Assembly (NCBI GenBank): GCA_028023455.1
Contig: JAQFVV010000031.1
Location: forward strand, 7,678,093-7,742,092
Reading direction: 5' to 3'
DNA length: 64,000 nt
From: Epiperipatus broadwayi
Lineage: Eukaryota; Onychophora; Udeonychophora; Euonychophora; Peripatidae
A program made the position numbers and the translations under genes. The notes under the pieces were generated by a model. That model was not told the DNA's origin and did no database searches. It saw nothing but the letters and a program-made list of their open reading frames with translations. Below are positions 43,181 through 56,579 of this stretch, piece by piece. How positions within the stretch are numbered: the first letter of the stretch is position 1; the number at the start of each line of letters is the position of its first letter.

Positions 43181-46100
43181 ATAAGATTATGAAATTTTAA
43201 ACCATCTATATGATTTTTAATACAAATGCTAGTCCAGGTAAAGCTTTGCAATAAATAAACATAAATACTTGGGTTCTTTTTTTATAGTTTACTATATCAC
43301 TGAGACTCTTATTATACTGACAAATGACAATTTAAAAAACGTTAAGTAAATATATTCAATCATGTCATTATCTGGTAAATCTGTTTACAGGTTTAATAAT
43401 CAATTTATATTGTATACTAGAATCAACTACGCAAAGCTAAAATGATGGAAAAGGTAAATGGGATTTTATTGTACCTTACACATCATAAACTACCAAAGAC
43501 GAAAAGCATCCAAATGTTTTCTCAAAATATCACTAAACTCTTATATCATGTTGACGATAGTATGTACTTCAATGTATGCTCTATCCAAGGTTTATGATTT
43601 CTGATTTTACGAATGACAAATAGTAACGGCACAGTAAGTTTAATTATAAATCAACGTTTATTTACAAATTTATGAATAATAAGTAATTAATTCTAATGTT
43701 ATAATTAAAGACATAAATAAACAAATAAAATAAATAAATTATAATTCCATCGACTTTCTTCAATAACATATCATAGGTACGGTTTTTAAAAACCTAATCA
43801 TACCTTATATTTCAATTTGATATAATGAATGTATTGAGGAAATTATACTAAATTCAACATCAACTCATGAAACATCTAATGTCATTTCCAGATTCAATAA
43901 ATCTATACAGTAAACTTATAATAATATAATAAATAATATTATATCTGTAGGATTTAGCTATAATGCAATCATTAAATAAAGTGAAAATTTAAACTTACAT
44001 TCAGGTAAATAATAATCAACCAACAGTTAATTATTATGAGGTAACTTGAATAGAATGTCCTGCTACAATTTAATGATCTAACTTATAAATTATACTTACA
44101 AATGGAAGAAGATGATTTAGCAGAATAACTAAAATACTTTGCCCAACTTATATCTATGAAGTAAAACCATATTCCTGTGGATGCATTCATCTACACATAG
44201 GAATTAAATAACACTAAACGCTTTGTGGATTTATACACCATCATAAAGTAATAAGTATAATTACACAATTCCGCGGATTAACCACCAGCACAGGAATGAG
44301 TGTAAAATACAAAAAATGGCAATTAAGTAAACTGTGGATTAACCACTGGCACAGATTAATGCCATTTAACATTATAAAACAACATTACTATTTACTTCAC
44401 ATTAAAGTGCAAAATCATCCTCCTCGGTTATTCTGACCATTCAAAAAACACTAACATTTTAGCAAATGTGGGTTCTTGCATAATAAAATGTTATGCTAAT
44501 CAGGACAACTAATGTACTAACTTATCTTGCTTAAGATAAAACATATGTAATATAATATAAGTAATATTAGTATAGGAATAGGAATCTGGAAAGACTCACA
44601 AAATACCTCATAAAAAATTGATACATCTCATAAATTCATTTAGTACTTTTCAAGCTTTTTCGCAAGCACTATTCTCTTGAATAAGTATTTTATTCAACCC
44701 CTATTAATTTAAACTTAATAAAATATAACTTATGAACTTCACATGCAAGTTCATCTAACGATAAAATTAAAGTAATGCATTATTCATCAAATACATAAAA
44801 TCTAACGGGTGTGTGTGTGATATAAATTAAATGTATAGCATATTATAGTTCAATACATGAATTCTAGCAGATGTGTGTATCACAAATTAAATTGTATAGC
44901 ATTTTATAACTACAAATATGATCCGTGAAATCCATGTACGATGTGTCAAACAATAAATATACGAAGTAATAGCTACAATTATAGTTGAATTCCATACATG
45001 TAATTTTATCCATTTGTATTAGTTATTATAAGCACTATTAGATTAACGATTTTATGTGGCTCCATAAACATGAAACAATTCCAAAACATGACACGCAGAG
45101 TTTAAATGAAAATGTTTTTTCATAAGTTATTAATTTCTACATTTCTCTATTAAAACTGTTCCAAGTTTATCACATCCATGCTAATATTTATTTATCCACG
45201 CTTAAATCTAGGAATACTAATTATAGCAATTAATTTAATCATTCCAAACTGACGATAAAATTAGAAAATAGCTTTGATTAATTATTTGAAGACTGTTTTT
45301 ATTATCCAAATGGTAAACAAATTAACTAGCAAATATATTACTGGCATTGCAAAGTTAAATATCAATCAATACTATATTTTTTATTAAAATTATAAACAGA
45401 AATATTAAACTATGTTAATAACTTTAACATTTTACTTTAATTTAAACTTCTTTTTTTAAAAGCAAATTTTCATATTTATAAAACTTCTGTAATTAAAATA
45501 CTTATTTAATTTTTCCAAATTGTAGAATAATAAATATTTTAAAACATACCAAAATCTTGCAATTAATTCTGCTTTTAAACTGGAAAGCTCTGACATATTT
45601 CAAATGTAATATTGGAAAATTATTACTAGCGATTTGATCCACCTGGCTAGCCAACTTGAACAGACTTTTAAATTTAGCAATTCATCTTATTATTAAATAC
45701 CACTATGTTATTTTTACGTTTATAGAAAACTTTGTGGTAATCCGTTTACTTGTTAACTATTTTAAAATAAGCTTATCATATTTACACCATTTGCCTTTTA
45801 CCATTTTCTTTTCTTTCTCCCCTAAAAGCAACACTATCAGACGATCTTTTTTTTTAATTCGCGCTCCTTTCTTTTTTTACATTGAAACGCATACGTAATT
45901 ACTGTATTTATTTTTAATAATTAAATTTAGTTGAACAAATGGTTTTTTTTATTCAATGGAAATAATTTTTAAGACCATTTTAAACAAATAAAAATTAATA
46001 TTATTTTTAATAATATTTTACCAAATTTAATGTGTTGTCAAAATTTTTAAAAAGTTAAACATTTTGATATGAATTAGTATATGGAAAGAAGCAATTTAAA

Positions 46101-46280
46101 TTTATTAAAATAATATAGACAACAAGTAAGGCAAAATATTACCCATTCTCTCTAATAAATTATTTTGAATATAAGAGAGTAATCTGTTCAAAGTGCAAAT
46201 CAAGCCAATCAAATCACCAAAAGAAGACAGAGAAATTTTTATACCAGTTACATCAATTATTATATTTTATACTAAAATAT
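43181..46280. other. A/T-rich region with small direct repeats
   Basis: GGATTAACCACCAGCACAGG (44278) recurs as GGATTAACCACTGGCACAGA (44334); the preceding CCGC becomes CTGT, consistent with CpG decay. A 62-bp imperfect tandem repeat lies at 44790-44945 (TCTAACGGGTGTGTG, TCTAGCAGATGTGTG). No gene supported; the frame at 45656-45898 is low complexity. Confidence 0.55.
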
Positions 46281-46286
46281 ATGGTT

Positions 46287-46289
<3 letters not shown>

Positions 46290-46327
<38 letters not shown>

Positions 46328-46338
46328 TATATGTGTAT

Positions 46339-46372
<34 letters not shown>
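46290..46372. repeat. (TA)n tracts flanking a short spacer
   Basis: Two TA runs separated by AATTATATGTGTATATCA. Confidence 0.95.
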
Positions 46373-46376
<4 letters not shown>

Positions 46377-48310
46377 GAGAAAGAGAGAGATTAAATAATC
46401 TAAAATGTTTTGCAATGACTATACAGACCAATATATGCACCATAAATACATCCACATATTGAAAATACTGGTCTATTTTCTGTTTACTCAATGTTTGTCT
46501 TTTAGTTTCATCATCAAAATCTTTTCTTTCTGAAAAACTTTAACATCATATCTAAATATAGCTTTTCAATATATTTCATTCACAGCCATATCTTATCAAT
46601 GAACAATTGACTTTGTTCTTCTTTAGAATGTTTTTGGAATAATTCTTATTATGTTTATACTTCAATTTTATTTATGTATGTTTAATTTTTAAAAATTTAA
46701 GTTAATTTTGACTATAATGTTAACAAAGAAAAGTATGGATGAAAACATTACTCGTCATTATAACATTGTGTAAGAATTTTTTGAGATATTCTAAAAATTA
46801 TAAAGCAATTTTAGTATTTGAAACCAGAATATTATAGATATATATTGGAGATTAAAATTTATTCCTTTTTCATTTTAAAAATAAATTTTAATCAAAGATG
46901 ATTTTCTTAATTTTTTATACTTACTTGTTCTCCTGCTTTCCATTGAATGATATATTTTCATTTTTTTCTCATTACAATCTTTTTTTTTTTAATATTTGCA
47001 AAGTTTAAATGTGATTTTTTTAGAATGTTTACAGTTTGGAAACTTGAATTAAATCAAATTTATTTACTTTTAGCATAGAATAAAGTTTATTTTATATTGA
47101 AATAAATGCTTGAATGTTGGCAATACCTGCTATGAAAGAAATAATAATAGAAGTCAACCTAATAAAAGAAGTTAATCCGTTTATAATATTTATGCTTTTG
47201 TAATAATATTTATATTTGATTTGTAAGTGAATTTTATAATTAATAATTAAATAAAACATATCCTCACTTAGTAACTGTATTAAGTGTCCAAAAGGAATTT
47301 TATAACATCCATGATTTAATATTAAATACTATTAATAAGATATGTTTGTATTTTAAATGCTTTGTAAATAGTAAGTGAAGGTAAAAATGTCCAATATTTA
47401 TTTAATATTCTTGCTTTAAAAGAATAAAATTGGAATTAAAATGATTTAAGCATTAAAAATATCTATACACAGTGAATATATTACACACATGTATATAAAA
47501 ATACATATGGTTTAAATTAATTGTTTATTAATCATTGTGCATTGTGTTAGATTTAATTGTTTTTCTTGACTGTAAGCTTTTAATTTTAGTATTAGTCCTT
47601 TATTCTATATAAAAATATAATAAATTGGAATAAATTTGGTAGAGATTTAGGCTTTCAAACATAATAAATTTTAAAAGATATATTTGAATTTTGGAAATAT
47701 TGAAAAAATAAGTTTTTAATAAAAACAAAGAATGTTTTCATTTATTCAATGGTTAGGAGAAATAGAATGAATTTTATAAAACTAACAAAATTTTTTTTAT
47801 TGACATTTGTTTTTTTTTTAAATCATAATAAAAATATAACAATATCTGATACTCTATAATTATGCTCTAAAATATTATATTTTTAATATTTTTTCTTATT
47901 TCAATATATTATAACAGCATCTCTGAAGATGTATTAGAAAATTGTTAGTGAATTCCTGTACACATAACTTGCATTGTTTACATTATGGTGGAAATTATTA
48001 CTTTTTATATCTAAAAATGAAACATATACATTAAAAATTTGTAATAATGTATACTTTAAATTTGCAATAATTATTATACAATAAACTAATTATGAATTTT
48101 AATAAACTTCACAAAAAATCAATCTTTTAATTATTGGATATATATTTTTTAAAATAATCTCAAACAGCATGTGACTAAGAAAGACTATCAAGTTGGACTT
48201 TAAAAATATTTTAGGTCACTTCATTTTTGATTATCCTGACATCTTTAGATTATTTTTGAAATTGAAATATCTGAATAAAATATTTATGAACTTTGTGATT
48301 TTTTAAATAT
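46373..48310. other. A/T-rich spacer
   Basis: No feature recognised. Confidence 0.6.
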
Positions 48311-48315
48311 ATATA

Positions 48316-48828
48316 TGTCATATTATTATTACTATTTGCGGGATATTCCGTGTAGTGAAAAAGCTAAATGCTGACGTTTCAATACAATATCAAGTACCTT
48401 CCTCAGAGTGTCCTCTTTCTCAAATCATAAGAATGCATGTGAGATTTAAAATCGTTTTTATCGTTTTCTTTCTCCTCATATTTAAATTCTATTGGTTGAA
48501 AAGTTTTAAAATTTATTTTCTCTTCCAATAGTTTCTTCCAAATGTTGTTAATCTTCTTTAACTCACACCTTTCATTTATGCTCTTGGGCCTTTTAAAAAT
48601 TTCTATAGCTTCTCTTAGCAATCTCTGGTCATATTGTTCAATTTTTGCTAAAATATTTGTTTTTTCAAAATTGATATCATGATTTGTTAATTTAATATGA
48701 GAATAAATAGCTGATGAATTGGATTTTTCTCTCACTGCCAGAATGTGTTCTTCCTTTCTAATATTTATTCTATGATTAGTCTGTCCTATATATGTATGTG
48801 GACAGACCACAGGTCTGTACACATACAT
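48316..48828 (-). pseudogene. PLE-2 GIY-YIG endonuclease C-terminus, inverted arm
   Basis: A 141-codon open frame (48403-48828) has no RT. It starts inside the domain: MYVYRPVVCPHTYIGQTNHR (YIG motif), INIRKEEHILAVREKSNSSA (R..EH), IYSHIKLTNHDINFEKTNIL (the H...TNH.I.F block), LLREAIEIFKRPKSINERCE (E..I..R...IN), ending HSYDLRKRTL. These are the core GIY-YIG residues of a PLE nuclease. Codons are intact, so this copy is young, but it cannot encode an element alone. The 3' UTR (48316-48402) holds a hammerhead-like motif. It is one arm of a head-to-head pair. Confidence 0.82.
48361..48410 (-). ncRNA. Hammerhead-like motif of PLE-2, minus strand
   Basis: CTGAGGA (48400-48406), stem II AGGTAC-loop-GTATT, GAAAC (48376-48380), then GTC (48373-48375). 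The core is canonical. Stem III is reduced to the self-complementary ACGT, as in minimal PLE hammerheads that need dimerisation. One stem II pair is weakened relative to the plus copy. Confidence 0.6.
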
Positions 48829-49421
48829 ATATAGGACAGACTAATCATAGAATAAATATTGGAAAGGAAGAACACATTCTGGCAGTGAGAGAAAAATCCA
48901 ATTCATCAGCTATTTATTCTCATATTAGGTCTGTCCACATACATATATAGGACAGACTAATCGTAGAATAAATATTAGAAAGGAAGAACACATTCTGGCA
49001 GTGAGAGAAAAATCCAATTCATCAGCTATTTATTCTCATATTAAATTAACCAAATCATGATATCAATTTTGAAAAAACAAATATTTTAGCAAAAATTGAA
49101 CAATATGACCAGAGATTGCTAAGAAAAGCTATAGGGATTTTTAAAAGGCCCAAGAGCATAAATGAAAGATGTGAGTTAAAGAAGATTAACAACATTTGGA
49201 AGAAACTATTGGAAAAGAAAATAAATTTTAAAACTTTTCAACCAATAGAATTTAAATATGAGAAGAAAGAAAATGATAAAAACGATTTTAAATCTCACAT
49301 GCATTCTTATGATTTGAGAAAGAGGACGCTCTGGGAAGGTACTTGATATTGTACTGAAACGTCAGCATTTAGCTTTTTCACTACACGGAATATCCCGCAA
49401 ATAGTAATAATAATATGACAT
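48812..49421 (+). pseudogene. PLE-2 GIY-YIG C-terminus, plus arm with internal duplication
   Basis: This is the same coding sequence as the minus arm, read in the other direction. It contains a 116-bp direct duplication (48812-48927, 48928-49043) covering the YIGQTN...SSAIYSHI part, and a frame break. The open part at 49116-49346 reads LRKAIGIFKRPKSINERCEL to HSYDLRKRTLWEGT. The two arms end at the same terminal sequence (TATTTGCGGGATATTCCGTG and its complement), so both retain the full 3' end. Confidence 0.82.
49328..49372 (+). ncRNA. Hammerhead-like motif of PLE-2, plus strand
   Basis: CTGGGA has a one-base loss from CTGAGGA. Stem II is AGGTAC-loop-GTACT, then GAAAC (49356-49360) and GTC (49361-49363). 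GCT/AGC can form the start of stem I. The deletion in the core probably inactivates it. Confidence 0.5.
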
Positions 49422-49447
49422 CTTTTATCCGTGAAAACATTAGAATT

Positions 49448-49475
49448 AATATATATATATATATATATATATATT
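49448..49475. repeat. (TA)n tract near PLE-2
   Basis: Short TA run outside the right PLE-2 end. Confidence 0.9.
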
Positions 49476-49599
49476 TCAATAAAAAATGGAAAACATTCTG
49501 CTTGAGGCTCTTTGGCATTATAAATAGTTTAATTATCATTATAATAAATTATTAAATAAGTAAATCTGTCTTTCTACTGATAAAATAAATCCAGGAAAT

Positions 49600-50250
49600 A
49601 TCAAATCATAGATTGAAGGGGCAAGAAAATTAATTGAGTACAAACACATTCCCATAGCATTGGTAAACTCTCAGTATTGCCTTAGTAATCAATGAATACA
49701 GGGAGGTTTCTGCATCAAATCCTCACCTAGTACTTACTAATCCAATAGTCTTAGACTAGTCTCTATCTTGTAGCTTTCTTCAGCTAAAAGATTTTGATCT
49801 AAGAGCATAGCACTTAGATCTAAGAATGTAATGCAACCCTCTAGCAGCCACTTTTTACCCATTTAGATAACTATAAAGCTAGTAATTCAAGACAAAAACC
49901 CATTAATGTTTTCCATTACAAACTCATTCATCTGTATAAGCATATAGATATAAATCCAGTTTGGCACCAATACATTTTAGTGACCTTGATTTATCAAAAA
50001 ACCACAGTTGTCATCATGAAATAGTCAGGAATGATATAAAACCAACAAAGCTCTCCATACAATAGTCTCACTCAGTGCAAGCCTTAGAAATAAATGGATG
50101 CAGAGATGTTTGTGCATAAAATCCCTATGCAGTATCTTCTTATCCAAAATTTCCAGACTAGTTTTGAGCTAATGGCTTTTATTAGTGAGAAACTTTGGAT
50201 CTGAAGATATTGCAAAGAAGAGTTTGAAACACAGTATGTAAGTATAATCT
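49600..50250 (-). mobile_element. Family B hammerhead repeat, decayed 1.5-copy array
   Basis: CATCAAATCCTCACCTAGTA (49713) and GCATAAAATCCCTATGCAGT (50114) mark copies about 401 bp apart. On the minus strand the ribozyme segment reads CTGAAGA, AAGCTACAAGATA, GAG, ACTAGT, C (about 49754-49783) in copy one and CTAATAA...AAAACTAGTC (about 50155-50200) in copy two. The stem III palindrome ACTAGT followed by C is conserved, while stem I no longer pairs well. Probably inactive. Confidence 0.65.
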
Positions 50251-50980
50251 TTTCTTTAGTGTAATTCAAAAAAGATGTTAGATAATGCTGTTAGTTTGGA
50301 ATCTTATCAGACAGCTGCCATCGATTTTATAGTGAATGTTGTTGAAAGAGCCTGTGATATTATTATAAATACAAGTCAAACATTGAATGATGAACTCTAT
50401 TTTATAAGGGTTGTATTTTATTCTTTGCAATTTTTTAACATCTGAAGCTATGTAAAAGATCAATTTATAGAATTTAGTTATGTCGAGTAAAGTGGGGTGG
50501 TTATATTGGTTTAGATGGCATGCTTAATTAGATCCACACATTTGAAGGAGAATTTCATGGTTTATTTTCCAAAGCTGAGTGAGTTTAGTGGCTATTGGTT
50601 TATTAGCATAGCAGCTTTGTAATAATAAGCACCACTGAAATCAGTTATCAGGTGCAAAGTGTGTGCATCCAAGTGTAGCTTAATATTATCAAATAGTCTA
50701 AGGCAGGACAGATAAGATATATATTCTAGTACTCCTGTTTTGAAAAAACCCTGTTGCAGTATTTGTGTAGTATTGTAGATACAAATTTGTCTTTTTGCAT
50801 TTTATATTATAGGAAATTATTATATTAAATTTAAGATTAGCAAGCTAGGTTTTTATTTTGGAAATGAAGTATTGTTTAAAAAAAACAAGAATACTGGTCT
50901 TGATCTTCCTTGGAACACATGATGTTGTTGTTGAGAAAGTATAATTTGCAAAACAAATATGATTTAAAACATATACAAAT
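50251..50980. other. Unidentified sequence with partial open frames
   Basis: The plus strand is open from about 50278 to 50445 (DNAVSLESYQTAAIDFIVNV). The minus strand has an open stretch around 50620-50760 (LRLFDNIKLHLDAHTLHLIT). Neither is recognised. It may be an old retroelement fragment or chance. Confidence 0.25.
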
Positions 50981-50982
50981 GA

Positions 50983-51128
50983 CATATTTTGCAGGTTCAT
51001 GCATGCAAGAATTTAATTAGATATGCCAACATTTCAACTTGATCACAAAAGCCCTCCAGTTACAGGCTTGTGTGATCTAGTCAATATCTAATTAAAATAT
51101 ATCTTGGATGAATCTGCAAAATATGTAT
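50983..51128 (-). repeat. PLE-like 3' terminal hairpin
   Basis: CATATTTTGCAGGTTCATGC (50983) pairs with the complement ending about 51127. Inside, GATCACAAAAGCC pairs with GGCTTGTGTGATC. The minus strand reads CTGGAGGGCTTTTGTGATCA, AGTTGAAATGTTGGCAT, the decayed form of the PLE end signature with GAAAYGTTGGC. Confidence 0.5.
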
Positions 51129-51494
51129 ATGTAGATATACAAAGTATAATGATCAATTAAATTTACAACTACATTTCTCATTAAATTTTAACTTATTAGA
51201 ACATAAACATCATCCAGTATAAAGATTTTGGTAACTCTCATTCAATATACGCATAATTTGGATAAATATCTATCTTCAGTAGAGAATATAGGGTTTTGAA
51301 AATTTGACTTTTACCAAAGATAGTACAATCTTCATATTTTTACATCAATGAGATTGCTAGATATGAAGTGTAAAAAATGTCCAGTGAATCTGACATATGT
51401 TTAATGTTAATTATTAATAGCATAAAACAACACATCACATACATTTCTTTACACTTTAATTAAAAACAAATGCATTTAAAAATATACAATTTAC

Positions 51495-51496
<2 letters not shown>

Positions 51497-51530
<34 letters not shown>

Positions 51531-51554
51531 AATATATATATATTTAAATGTGAA

Positions 51555-51596
<42 letters not shown>

Positions 51597-51605
51597 TTCA
51601 CACCT
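51497..51605. repeat. TA-core palindrome
   Basis: AATGTGAATGAATA, a (TA)n core, TATTCATTCACACC; a further TA run lies just upstream (51498-51525). Confidence 0.85.
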
Positions 51606-52150
51606 ATACAATCACAAACATTCTAATGCTATGACTATAAATCATTTAATGCCCTCGAAAGAACTTAGCTTCCATATTATATTTATATAAAATTTCAGTC
51701 AACTTATAGTTTTTTATGAATCCGTGTCAGCACATGTAACTTTAAATATTAAAGTTATATTATTATTGTAATATAAACAATTAGGTGTTTAAAGAAACGT
51801 TTATATAAAATGAGAGAAGACAGTCTGAATTTTTATACTAGATGCTGTTTTGCAACCAATTATGTTTACATCTCCGGTCGATTATGTTGTAAAATAGAAA
51901 TTTAATTAGATGCTTATTTATGTATTAAAGTTGATTTTGCTCAAAACTAACTGTTTTTAAAAGGAATCATATTTACAGCAATTCTATCTTTTACTTATGG
52001 AGATTATCTTAACAATAGACTGAAGTATCACGGTTTAGATATCCTTATGGTTACTTTCATCGAATTACATTTATTAAACAATCTAATTCTAAGAAAAACC
52101 AGATTTATTATCTAAATAAATACTGACAATATTAAGACTTTTTTCTCATG
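51606..52150. other. A/T-rich spacer
   Basis: No feature recognised. Confidence 0.6.
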
Positions 52151-52156
52151 TGTCAT

Positions 52157-52238
52157 AGCATCAGCCGGGAAGCGGACTCGCTAACCCGGGACAATTACTT
52201 GTAAAGCAGCTGTCGCTGCCCTCTCGACCACCAATGCT
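52157..52238 (-). tRNA. tRNA-Val(UAC)-like sequence, probable SINE head or pseudogene
   Basis: On the minus strand AGCAT pairs with ATGCT at the ends. A D arm GTCG-AGAGGGCAG-CGAC is perfect, with the GG in its loop. TGGTCGAGAGG fits the A box. An anticodon loop TTTACAA gives anticodon TAC with U33 and A37, in a CTGCTTTACA context as in tRNA-Val. The T arm is disrupted: GGTTAGCGAGTCC looks like a B box with a 2-base insertion, and the anticodon stem has mismatches. It is GC-rich against its surroundings. Confidence 0.5.
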
Positions 52239-52249
52239 TGACGATAATA

Positions 52250-54170
52250 GTAGGATTTAAAAGTAAAAAATAAAACACCTTATATTTTTATGTTTAATAG
52301 AATTTATTTCAACTTCTAGGGATATAAATAGCTTAACCTGTCCCAAGTGTCAACTTTTTTTGCCTAAAATCATAGTCGGGAGTGAAATGTAGGAGGTTCA
52401 TCTTTTATTTATAAAGTTTGCCTGCATTACAGATTGAAAATTAGTCATTTAGATATGTTTGTCGTTGTTATAGAGTGATTATATATATATTAAAGAATAA
52501 TTTTTCCAACTTTAAAAAACAAACAATTGTTATAAAAAATAACTTATTTTAGGATGCTCTTTTTTCTGTTAAACACTTTTAAAATACTCAAGTGTCTCTG
52601 ATCTTTTCTACAGGAATTTATTCTTTCAATTTGTATCTAAAATTATATTCCCAAATTTCCAAAGGATCTTATTTCTATTTGTTCGCATTTTTTTTATCTG
52701 TGAAGTATCTTAGTATAATCCTATGAGTCTAAATCTATTATTTTCTTTCACATTTTTTCTTCTAATTTTAATCTCAGATGAATTCTATCATCTACTTATC
52801 ATCAACTTTATAGAAATACTTGATATAAAATTATCAAGCGATGTGCTTTAAAAGATTATATAACGTAAAATTCTCGACTTTAAATAAAGTACTATATATG
52901 TATGTGATGTGTATGCCAAAATTAACATCCTAAAAATAAAAATTATAATTCCAAAATGTTTTGGAATAAAATTATTGTAATATAGCAATTAAAAATATTT
53001 AGTCATCTTAGTATATCAATAATTGTAGGATCTATGGTTAATTAAAGTATCAATAAAAGTGGAAGAAATTCTGTAAGTAAATAAAAGATATTAAAACTGT
53101 TTCTGCATTTTTTAAAAAGTTAATTAAAATACTAATTAATAAATAAAGTTCAAAGTAAATTCATCTTATTCCAAGAAAAGTAATAAGTAAATAGATAATA
53201 TTTAGTAGTTACATTTTGAATTACAAGTGTCAAACTAACTCCACCTACATCTTTGACACTATCCACTTTACATAAATACAGTAAGGATTATTACTAATCA
53301 TTTACTAAACTAGAGATTATGGTTCAGTACGAAATGTATTTTAGGGGTCATTTGTCTTTTTTTTTTATCTTTATGTATATACATTTTATTGTATCGTTAA
53401 TTATATAAATTTTAAAGAATATGTGGTAGCACTTAGATTATTTAATATTATTAATAAATATTTAGTAGTTAAATAAACCATTTATGGTAAAGCTTATAGC
53501 AGTTTCTTTTCTTGTACTCTTTGTCCAGTCTCTGATTGAATCGCTATAGAATTATTACATTTGTCTTGTTTAAAAATGTAAGCTATCTGAAACAGTTTTA
53601 AAAGTTATCTAAATCTGATCCCCATATCTAGAGAAAGATAAGTGCATATACTATCCAACATATTTTAAAACTTTCATTCAATAGTACGTATCAATCAATA
53701 TCTAAATATTGTTAAATGAATAGTAAAGTTTCTAATATTACAATGGATGGTCAAATAAGGATTCATTACTGCTGAAAATAAGAAAGCATTATTATAATAT
53801 GTTACAGCTTTCATTATTAATAAACATTTACTATCCACCATTTTTAAACTAAGTCATTCATCATAAGTACTTCTAATAAGAACTAATATTTCTTATATCA
53901 CTCTGATGCAAAAGATAAAATTATTATTAATATTGAAGTTTTAACTTTAAATACTATAATTTTTAAACATTGTGCTAAATAATGTTGTCTTTGTAAAGAG
54001 GGTGATCTAATAACCAGTTACAATTAATAGAAACCCTTTATTCTATACATCTATAAACCTATCATTGTCTAGGAAATAATACAATTTATTTATCACCATA
54101 TTTTTCTATTTATCACTACATTTATATTATCTATTGTAAGATTTAGTAATCAGTATTTATTAAATAATCT
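52250..54170. other. A/T-rich spacer
   Basis: No feature recognised. Confidence 0.6.
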
Positions 54171-54174
54171 TTAT

Positions 54175-54320
54175 CCTTGCAGTCTTAATCTAATATCCCC
54201 AGATCTGGTGTTAACTTATATCTTTTAGTAGTGAGAAGGTTTGTGCATTTTTGTGAGCAGCGTAATTGGACTTTTTGATCTAGTGCAACTTTTCTCTAGT
54301 AGCTATATATTTTACTTTTT
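54175..54320 (-). repeat. Relic of the family B hammerhead repeat
   Basis: CAGATCTGGTGTTAACTTAT, TTTTAGTAGTGAGAAGGTTT and GATCTAGTGCAACTTTTCTC follow the order of family B (TCAGTGAGAAGGTTTGGATC, CTAGTTCAACCCTCTAC). The ribozyme core is obliterated. Confidence 0.5.
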
Positions 54321-54972
54321 ATATTATAAAACAGCCAGCCAAATTTAAAAAACTTGTTTATTTTTTCAACCAAACTCATTTTATTGCATAGTTATTTATA
54401 CATTTAAAGCTAGATTACTTTCTATATGTTATGATGGTCTTAATTGTATTATAACCTTAGTCACACTTATTATATGGCCAGAATTGCTACAAATTTAATA
54501 ATACCCTAAATGATTAAAAAGACGTCATATATTAATAATTTACAAATTGTTATTTATTAGCATATTCTTTTATTATTATTATTATATTTATGCTATCATT
54601 AAACTAAAGGTTCAAGAAATTTGCTCAAAATATTTCAAATAGCTCCTTGCTTATCCAAAGCCATAGCCAAGAAAACAGTCTTGAGATATTTATTAGCATG
54701 GCACTGAATAAAAATGTGTTAACCACTACTATCTGACATCTATTGATTACTATATAATGTAAAAGCATTTAGAAATAAATGACTTTGTAGTTAATAGTCA
54801 ATTGTGGAATGGCAAATCTCATTCAGGAATCATGTTTTTGATGAGATCTTGGAGTATGTACATTATGTCCTTTATTACATGAACAGAATTGCTACAAATT
54901 CAATAATATCCTAAATAATTAAAAAGACTTTATACATTATTAATTTACAAATTGTTATTTATTAGCACATTC

Positions 54973-56298
<1,326 letters not shown>

Positions 56299-56579
56299 GC
56301 TATCATTAAACTAAAGGTTCAAATAATTTGCTCAAAATATTTCAAATAGCTCCTTGTTTATCCAAAGCCATAACCAAGAAAACAGTCTTGGGATATTTAA
56401 ACAGCATGACACTGAATAAAAATTTGATAACCACTACAATCTGACATCTATTGATTACTATATAATGGAAAAGCATTTAGAAATAAATGACTTTGTAGTT
56501 AATAGTCAATTGTGGAATGGCAAATCTCATTCAGGAATCATGTTTTTGATGAGATCTTGGAAGTATGTACATTATGACC

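Noticed and set aside
49749-49785. Functional hammerhead in this family B copy
   Set aside because: The core is CTGAAGA and GAG, and stem I does not pair in register; listed only as a decayed repeat.
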